DNA from: an uncultured Eggerthella sp.
GTDB taxonomy: Bacteria; Actinomycetota; Coriobacteriia; Coriobacteriales; Eggerthellaceae
NCBI GenBank assembly: GCA_900544455.1
Contig: UQVJ01000055.1
Location: 1-12,030, forward strand
Length of the DNA: 12,030 nt
Reading direction: 5' to 3'
Shown: one piece after another, positions 6,707-12,030 of the stretch
Numbering within the stretch: position 1 is the stretch's first letter
How the letters are laid out: each line of letters begins with the position of its first letter
Translations under genes and position numbers: made by a program
Notes under the pieces: generated by a model
Seen by the model: only the letters and a program-made list of their open reading frames with translations
Database searches by the model: none
Told to the model about the DNA's origin: nothing

Positions 6707-8197
6707 TTATTCGAATCGCTTCACGTCGAATGACGTTGCGATAGCGTCGCGGACGCTTTGGAGGTCGGGGAATGCGTCGTCGGCGATCATCTGCACGGCA
6801 AGATTGCCCAAGCTCGTGCCTTCAACCGGGCCGGCGAACACGGGAATCCCGCATGCGCGTGTGGTGAGCTCGTTCAGGTATGCGTCTTGGCAGCCGCCGC
6901 CAACGATGTTGATGGAGGTGTAGGTGCGTCCGGTAAGCGATGCCATTTCCGCAATGGATTCCGCATAGCAGGAAGAAAGGCTTACATATACGCAGCGCAT
7001 AAGCTGGCCGACGGTTCGGGGAACGTCCTGCCCGGTTTCAAAGCAGGCGCGGCGAATTTCGTCGATCATGGAATCGGGCGCCAGGAAGCGGTCGTCGTTC
7101 ACGTTCACGTGGGCTTCGAAGCTGTCTGCCTCTTTTGCGTGGGCAATAAGGTCAGGGAAGCCCCATTCGATTGCCTCGTGCGTGAAGGGGGGCAGCTCGT
7201 CTTCATCGGTTTGCTGATGGGCGTCTTTTCCCTCTACATAGGAAATGCCGTTCAGCTCGCGACGAATAGACTGGATCATCCACAGGCCCATGATGTTCTT
7301 CAGGAAGCGGAAGCGCAGTTCGAAGCCGCCTTCGTTGGTGAAGTTCTGGAAGCGGGAAGCATCCGAGGTGATGGGACCTTCGTTTTCAACGCCGAGCAAG
7401 CTCCAGGTGCCCGAAGAAAGGAATACGGCGTCGGCATCGCGTGCGGGAACGGCCAGGTAGGCACTGCCCGTGTCGTGCGTGGCAGGCGCGATGATATGCG
7501 TGGGGTAGCCGATTTTCTCTTCGATCTCGGCGATGACGGCACCCAAATCGGTGCCGGGCATAACCACATCGCAGAACATGCTGCGTGGAATGCCGAATGC
7601 CTCCAGGATGGTTTCGTCCCACTGCTGGGTACGTGCGTTCATCAGGCACGTGGTGGAAGCATTGGTGTATTCGTTTGCCTTGGTGCCGGTTAGCAAGAAG
7701 GCCAGGTAGTCGGGGATCATCAAAAACGTTTCGGCGTTTTCGATCTGCTCGGGGTGCTCGCGCTGGAGCGCCAGCAGCTGATAGATGGTGTTGAACGGCT
7801 GACGCTGAATGCCCGTGCGGCGATATACCTCATCGGGCGAAACGATAGCGTCGGCCACAGCGTACATGCCGCTGGTGCGCTCATCGCGGTAGGCTACCGC
7901 ATCACCGAGCATGTTGTCTTCAGCATCGAGCAGCACGAAGTCGACCGCCCAGGTGTCGATACCCACGGTTTTGGGCGCATAGCCTGCTTCTTTGCATTTT
8001 GCCAAGCCGGCAACGGTTTCGCGGAACAGCATATCCACGTCCCAGCAGTCGTGACCGCCGGAGCGTTTCTGGATATTGTCGAAGCGATGGATCTCGGTAA
8101 GCTCGATGGTTCCCTGCGGGGTAACCTCGCCGATTACCACGCGGCCGGAAGAGGCGCCGATATCGACGGCGGCATAGCAGTTGGTTTTGATTTCCAT
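6707..8197 (-). CDS. rhaB: Rhamnulokinase (FGGY family)
   Basis: RhaB phosphorylates L-rhamnulose to rhamnulose-1-phosphate with ATP. The 496-residue length is close to that of E. coli RhaB (489). The actin-like ATPase fold is marked by DIGASSGRVV (12-21, phosphate 1), GIDTWAVDFVLLD (79-91), HDTGSAY (241-247, with D242 the probable catalytic base), LSSGTWSLLG (260-269, phosphate 2) and INIVGGGCQDAYLNEL (429-444, adenosine site). The ATG overlaps the pyk stop as TAATG, and a purine-rich AGAGGGGG inside the end of pyk is the likely ribosome-binding site. This arrangement suggests translational coupling with pyruvate kinase. Confidence 0.98.
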   Translation of the reverse strand: MEIKTNCYAAVDIGASSGRVVIGEVTPQGTIELTEIHRFDNIQKRSGGHDCWDVDMLFRETVAGLAKCKEAGYAPKTVGIDTWAVDFVLLDAEDNMLGDAVAYRDERTSGMYAVADAIVSPDEVYRRTGIQRQPFNTIYQLLALQREHPEQIENAETFLMIPDYLAFLLTGTKANEYTNASTTCLMNARTQQWDETILEAFGIPRSMFCDVVMPGTDLGAVIAEIEEKIGYPTHIIAPATHDTGSAYLAVPARDADAVFLSSGTWSLLGVENEGPITSDASRFQNFTNEGGFELRFRFLKNIMGLWMIQSIRRELNGISYVEGKDAHQQTDEDELPPFTHEAIEWGFPDLIAHAKEADSFEAHVNVNDDRFLAPDSMIDEIRRACFETGQDVPRTVGQLMRCVYVSLSSCYAESIAEMASLTGRTYTSINIVGGGCQDAYLNELTTRACGIPVFAGPVEGTSLGNLAVQMIADDAFPDLQSVRDAIATSFDVKRFE

Positions 8198-9693
8198 TAG
8201 TTATCCCCCTCTGCTTCAACGCCGATTTGCACGATCTGCATTACGTTGGTGGGGCGCGGCGAAGGCGCAGTTGGGTCGAAACTTACGACGTCGCCCGTTT
8301 GGCCGATGCGGGGAGAAGTGGTGCGGTCTCCCAAAGTGAATACGCAGATATCGCCTTTGTTCACGAAGTTCTTTTTCACAACGACGCTGCGAGCTTGCTC
8401 AAGAACGTACGAGGCGTCACCAACAACTTTGCCCAAAAGCGGCGTAACGCCCCAGTTCAGTTGCAAGGAGCGACGGTACTCTTCCGAAGTGGTTACCGCA
8501 TAGATGGGCATCTTCGGACGGTAATTGGAAACGATGCGGGCCGTGCGACCGGTCATCGTAGGGGTAACGATGCAGCAAGCGCCCACGTTTTCTGCGGCGG
8601 TTACGGCAGCCAAGCCTACAACAGCGGAAATGCTCTTCTGCTCTGCGTTGCGGTTGGGGATGGAGCCTTCGTCGTAGATATGCGATTCGCTTGCCTCGGC
8701 AATGCGTGCCATGGTTTGCACAGCTGGAACTGGGTACATACCGATGGCAGTTTCGCCGGAAAGGGTAACGGCATCGGTTCCGTCGTAGATGGCGTTTGCC
8801 ACGTCGGCAACCTCTGCGCGTGTTGGGCGGGGGTTGCGGATCATGGAATCGAGCATCTGCGTGGCGGTGATAACCGGACGGTAGGCGCGGTTGCAGGCTT
8901 TGATGATCTTCTTCTGCAAGTGCGGAACCTGGTTAGAGGGAACCTCCACGCCCAGGTCGCCGCGGGCAACCATTACGGCATCGGAGACTCCGATGATTTC
9001 TTCGATGTGATCTACTGCATGCGCGTTTTCGATTTTCGCTACGATTCGAATGCTTTCGCCGCCGTTTTCTGCGAGGAAAGCGCGAATGGCACGCACGTCT
9101 TCGCCGCAGCTTACGAATGATGCTGCTACGAAATCGACGCCCTGCTGAATGCCGAACAGGAGGTCTTCCTTATCCTGTTCGGTCATAACGGGCAGCGGAA
9201 CGTTGGTGCCAGGCAAGTTCAGCTGCTTGCATTCGCCGAGCATGCCGGAGTTCTGAACGGTACATTGGATGTCGGACCCCAGGATACGATCGACGGCGAG
9301 TTCGATTAGGCCGTCGTCGATAAGGATGATGGTGCCGGGTTCAACATACTTATAGAGCCCTTTGAACGTTTGATTCACGCGGCGGGAAGTGCCGGCAATG
9401 TCATCTTCGGTGAGGAAGAAGTTGTCGCCCGCGCGGAGCAGCACGGGCTCGTTGCCCTCAAGCTTTCCGGTGCGGATAGAGGGCCCTTTCGTATCGAGCA
9501 TGAGGGCGCAGGGTGCGTCCAGTTCGCGACGGACCTTTTTCAGGCGGTCCATGCGCGCTTTATGCTCGGCGTGGGAGCCATGTGAGAAGTTGCAGCGGGC
9601 AACGTCCATGCCTGCTAGCACAAGATTTTTCAATGCTGACTCAGAGTCCACGGCGGGACCCAGGGTGCAGATGATCTTGGTTCGCTTCATCAT
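8197..9693 (-). CDS. pyk: Pyruvate kinase, first gene of the rhamnose operon
   Basis: The protein transfers phosphate from phosphoenolpyruvate to ADP, giving pyruvate and ATP. Its 498 residues include KIICTLGPA (5-13), ARCNFSHGSH (32-41), MLDTKGPSIRTG (65-76), the catalytic VAKIENAHAV (K220, E222), ARGDLGVE (243-250) and VITATQMLDSM (274-284). A typical C-terminal regulatory domain ends in TNVMQIVQIG. There is no extra C-terminal PEP-utiliser domain. Two ATGs are adjacent (9693 and 9690); the nearest purine box, AAAGG, is about 12 bases from the first, so the ribosome-binding site is weak and the exact start uncertain. It leads the operon and is coupled to rhaB by a TAATG overlap, implying induction with rhamnose breakdown. 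It may be a second pyk alongside a housekeeping copy elsewhere; this window cannot show that. Confidence 0.97.
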   Translation of the reverse strand: MMKRTKIICTLGPAVDSESALKNLVLAGMDVARCNFSHGSHAEHKARMDRLKKVRRELDAPCALMLDTKGPSIRTGKLEGNEPVLLRAGDNFFLTEDDIAGTSRRVNQTFKGLYKYVEPGTIILIDDGLIELAVDRILGSDIQCTVQNSGMLGECKQLNLPGTNVPLPVMTEQDKEDLLFGIQQGVDFVAASFVSCGEDVRAIRAFLAENGGESIRIVAKIENAHAVDHIEEIIGVSDAVMVARGDLGVEVPSNQVPHLQKKIIKACNRAYRPVITATQMLDSMIRNPRPTRAEVADVANAIYDGTDAVTLSGETAIGMYPVPAVQTMARIAEASESHIYDEGSIPNRNAEQKSISAVVGLAAVTAAENVGACCIVTPTMTGRTARIVSNYRPKMPIYAVTTSEEYRRSLQLNWGVTPLLGKVVGDASYVLEQARSVVVKKNFVNKGDICVFTLGDRTTSPRIGQTGDVVSFDPTAPSPRPTNVMQIVQIGVEAEGDN

Positions 9694-9972
9694 AGGGATG
9701 ATGCGCCTTTCGACCGTGCGGTAAACGCCCGTTCATGGGGTTAGTTCGACCGCTAAACGACAATACGTTCAGAATTGTAAACGAAAATTAAGAAGTATGC
9801 TTGTGTTCATCGTTTTTTCTAAAGCTGCATACATTGCAGCAGGTGTTGGCTGCGCTCGTCTGGGTGCCGATTGCGCCGGCTCGTGTTACGCGGAGTGTTA
9901 CGCGCACTGTTTCGATGCTACCGTAGGTGCCAGTCGTGGTAGTCTGATGGGAAGAATCGAAAGGCGGCCACT
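9694..9972. promoter_or_regulatory. Divergent pyk-rha / amidohydrolase promoter region with possible operators
   Basis: The two divergent genes must both be driven from this 279-nt region. Its middle (about 9760-9825) is AT-rich, unlike the flanks. On the minus strand a TACAAT hexamer (9779-9774) could be a -10 for pyk, but no good -35 is visible. Near the pyk start two direct repeats, TTCGACCGTGCGGTAAACGC (9709-9728) and TTCGACCGCTAAACGA (9745-9760), look like regulator sites. A dyad GCTGCA-TACAT-TGCAGC lies at 9824-9840. Nearer the amidohydrolase, GTGTTACGCG is repeated exactly at 9883-9892 and 9895-9904. No regulator gene is present in the window to match to these sites. Confidence 0.4.
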
Positions 9973-11211
9973 ATGACCTGCAGCAATCCGAACGCCACCG
10001 TGTCGGCAAACGTAACCGAGAAGCTGAAAGCGCACGCACGGGAGCTCGAACCCTACATCATCGAGCGTCGTCGCCACTTCCATGCGTATCCCGAATTGAG
10101 TGCTCGCGAGGTTTCCACTTCGCGCACGATTGCCGAAGAGCTTGATAAGCTTGGCATCGAATATGTCCGAGCGGGCGGAACGGGGCTCATTGCCACCATC
10201 AAGGGCACCGCGCCCGACGCGTACAACGAAGAGGGGAAACCGCGCCGTCGCATTGCGCTTCGAACCGATATGGACGCGTTGCCCGTTTTGGAGCAGACGA
10301 AGCTTCCCTTCGCGTCGCGAAATGAAGGGGTTATGCATGCCTGTGGCCACGACTGCCATATGGCAATGATGCTCGGTGCCGTTCATCTGCTTTTGGGCAT
10401 TCGAGATCATCTGCATGGCGAGGTACGTATTCTTTTCCAGCCAGCGGAAGAAATATCGGTCGGTTCGCGCAAGATGATCGCCGAGGGCGCGCTCGATGGG
10501 GTGGATACCATCTACGCTTCGCATATTTGGAGCGAAGTGGAAGCGGGCACCATTTCTGCCGAAGCGGGGCCGCGCATGGCGAATTGCGACTGGTTCCGCA
10601 TCGATGTTGCGGGCGCCAGTGCGCATGGCGCCATGCCCCATAAGGGTGTCGATGCCATCGTCGTGGGCGCTGCGGTGATCGATGCGCTGCAGGTTATCGT
10701 TAGCCGCGACGTTTCCCCCTTCGACCCTGCGGTTATCACGATTGGCGAATTCCATGGCGGTGTTGCGCGAAACATCATGGCGGGCACAGCGTACCTGACG
10801 GGCACGGTTCGCTCATTCACGCCCGAAGTGCGCGATTACATTAAGGAGCGCATGGCGCACGTGGTTGAAGAAGTGGCGCTTTCGTATGGCGCAACCGCGA
10901 AGTTCGAGTGGACGTACGGCAATTCGTGCCTGGTGAACGACGAGGCTTGCGCCGCACGTGCGCAAAACGCCATTGCAAAGGTTCTTGGTGAAGAGGCGCT
11001 TTGCCATTATGAGGGTACGCTTTCGGGCGAAGACTTCACCGAGTACCTGGCGAAGGTTCCCGGCGTGCTCGTGTTTATTGGTGCCCGTAATCCGGAAGTG
11101 GGCGCAACGTATCCGCAGCACAGTTGTTTCTACAATGTCGACGAAAGCGTTCTGGTGGGCGGCTCACTTGCCGCAGCGCAGTACGCATACGATTTCCTCT
11201 CTGAAGAATAG
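9973..11211 (+). CDS. M20D family amidohydrolase (N-acyl amino acid or related amide hydrolase)
   Basis: This 412-residue cytoplasmic metallopeptidase-like enzyme probably hydrolyses an N-acyl or amide bond (aminoacylase/hippurate hydrolase/IAA-amino acid hydrolase group). Landmarks are RRHFHAYPELS (33-43), ALRTDMDALPV (95-105), MHACGHDCHM with metal ligands C124 and H126, LFQPAEE with E160, SHIW with H184, the lid-domain GASAHGAMPHKGVDAIV (214-230), SGEDFTEYL (351-359) and PQHSCFYNVDES with H383. All expected ligands of the M20D subfamily are present, so it should be active. The ATG at 9973 has AAAGG eight bases upstream. It is divergent from pyk and followed by a terminator, so it forms a one-gene unit with no evident tie to rhamnose. 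The substrate cannot be told from sequence. Confidence 0.92.
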   Translation: MTCSNPNATVSANVTEKLKAHARELEPYIIERRRHFHAYPELSAREVSTSRTIAEELDKLGIEYVRAGGTGLIATIKGTAPDAYNEEGKPRRRIALRTDMDALPVLEQTKLPFASRNEGVMHACGHDCHMAMMLGAVHLLLGIRDHLHGEVRILFQPAEEISVGSRKMIAEGALDGVDTIYASHIWSEVEAGTISAEAGPRMANCDWFRIDVAGASAHGAMPHKGVDAIVVGAAVIDALQVIVSRDVSPFDPAVITIGEFHGGVARNIMAGTAYLTGTVRSFTPEVRDYIKERMAHVVEEVALSYGATAKFEWTYGNSCLVNDEACAARAQNAIAKVLGEEALCHYEGTLSGEDFTEYLAKVPGVLVFIGARNPEVGATYPQHSCFYNVDESVLVGGSLAAAQYAYDFLSEE

Positions 11212-11269
11212 CGGGGCTGTTTTTTGACATTGCTGCCCGGTTTGCCCCCCTGCCTGTTCTGTTAGTTTG

Positions 11270-11305
11270 CGACGCCGTCTCTTGTTCGGAGCGGCGTCGT
11301 TTTTT
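11270..11305 (+). terminator. Rho-independent terminator after the amidohydrolase gene
   Basis: CGACGCCG (11270-11277) pairs with CGGCGTCG (11292-11299). The stem is extended inside by CTC/GAG, and it is followed by TTTTTT (11300-11305). It lies about 60 bases after the amidohydrolase stop codon. Confidence 0.92.
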
Positions 11306-11423
11306 GCATCGGCGCGCCTGGCCTGCCGTTTGGCCATTTTCCCGTTCGTATGGCACTACCGCTTCTCGTGCCTGCCCGATACGATTTTTCCATCTGACGA
11401 ACACATGAACGAGGGGAGCGGTC

Positions 11424-12008
11424 ATGAATGCTAGGCACAACATACGCAGAACGGACGGTTGCACCGAAGGCGGCTTCGCCAAAACGTCCCCGCGCTTCGG
11501 CGTGGTAACCGCGCAGGGCGGTTGGCGCAAGGTGACGTGGGGCGTCGTTGCCGGGGTGGCTGCCGTGGCCACCGCGGGGTCATTGATGGTGCCGAGCGCT
11601 GCGATTGCCGCTGAATGGGTCAACGTCGGCGGCACCCAATACAACGCTGGCACTGCGGCGGGCGACGCCGCCGGCACCTGGAACTGGGACGGCGCCGACG
11701 ACATGAAGCTCAACGGCTATGACGGCGGTGCGATCAAGGCCGCGGGCAAGCTCAATGTTGCCTACGAGGGCAAGAACACCGTGAAAGCCGACCCTGATTC
11801 CGGCGGAGCTGCCATCAAAGCAGAGAACGGTGCTAACCAGAAAGCAGAGTTGAACATAGAGAGCTCGAAAAGCTCGGATGAGCTCAATGTGACAGCCGAG
11901 GCCGATGCAATTAAATCCTCAGGCGACCTCTCCATTTCCGGTCCGGGCACTGTGAACACCACAAGCACTGCTTCCGACGGAATTGAGGCAAAGGGCGATC
12001 TCTCTATC
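11424..12008 (+). CDS. Secreted repeat-rich surface protein, 5' part only
   Basis: The frame starts at ATG 11424 behind GAGGGGAG and is still open at the last genuine base, giving 195 residues. An unusually long, basic N region (residues 1-38) precedes a hydrophobic core, VTWGVVAGVAAVATAGSLMV (38-57), and a likely signal-peptidase site after SAAIAA (residue 63). The mature part opens EWVNVGGTQYNAGTAAGDAA and continues with Gly/Asp/Ala-rich short strands. A motif of the type DAIKSSGDLSISG recurs about 25-30 residues later as DGIEAKGDLSI, suggesting a beta-helix or carbohydrate-binding repeat domain. Large proteins starting like this are familiar as cell-surface or adhesin-like proteins in Coriobacteriia (from memory); anchoring signals would lie beyond the window. 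The gene is truncated because the contig runs into adapter sequence at 12009. Function unknown. Confidence 0.8.
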
Positions 12009-12030
12009 AGATCGGAAGAGCACACGTCTG
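12009..12030 (+). other. Illumina TruSeq adapter contamination at the contig end
   Basis: The last 22 bases start AGATCGGAAGAGC and continue ACACGTCTG, an exact match to the start of the Illumina TruSeq read-1 3' adapter. They are not genomic DNA. The reverse complement gives the artefactual peptide start MCSSDL. Everything from 12009 on should be trimmed, and the last codons of the surface protein frame (RSEEHTS) are spurious. Confidence 0.97.

Noticed and set aside
9824..9840. GCTGCA/TGCAGC hairpin as a terminator
   Set aside because: Neither strand has a T-run after the stem, and it lies in a divergent promoter region; an operator dyad is more plausible.
11762..12025. Minus-strand frame beginning MCSSDL
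   Set aside because: Its start codon lies inside the adapter sequence, so it is an artefact.

Overview
The window looks like a chromosomal contig end from a moderately high-GC, anaerobic Gram-positive bacterium, most likely an Actinomycetota of class Coriobacteriia (Eggerthella/Slackia-like gut bacteria). That placement is inferred from the look of the proteins (a DUF559-type nuclease-like protein and a very alanine/glycine/aspartate-rich secreted surface protein) and from the GC content; no taxonomic marker is present.

Region 1 (1-2475) is accessory. A complete tRNA-Arg(ACG) with encoded CCA and its own terminator is followed by long non-coding DNA, one DUF559-like gene (899-1852), three imperfect 64-bp tandem repeats directly after its stop, and more non-coding DNA. 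The nuclease-like gene is bracketed by two diverged copies (about 2/3 identical) of a ~238-bp element. Each copy holds five degenerate 23-nt units, three forward and then two inverted, at nearly identical spacing. I do not recognise this element, and it is the most novel item in the window.

Region 2 (2476-9693, all minus strand) is an L-rhamnose catabolic operon in transcription order pyk - rhaB - rhaA - rhaD - rhaM - MFS transporter. The transporter would import rhamnose, RhaM interconverts its anomers, RhaA isomerises it to rhamnulose, RhaB phosphorylates it and RhaD cleaves rhamnulose-1-phosphate to DHAP and L-lactaldehyde. The leading pyruvate kinase would draw DHAP-derived PEP to pyruvate and ATP. 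pyk and rhaB overlap as TAATG. A 292-nt gap between rhaA and rhaD holds two hairpins and four degenerate ~30-bp repeats. A strong terminator lies after the transporter.

Region 3 (9694-11305) is a divergent intergenic region with possible operators, followed by a plus-strand M20D amidohydrolase and a strong terminator.

Region 4 (11424-12008) is the 5' part of a secreted, repeat-rich, probably beta-helical surface protein gene. The last 22 bases (12009-12030) are not genomic: they match the Illumina TruSeq adapter, so the contig ends in uncleaned adapter and the surface gene is cut by assembly, not by biology.
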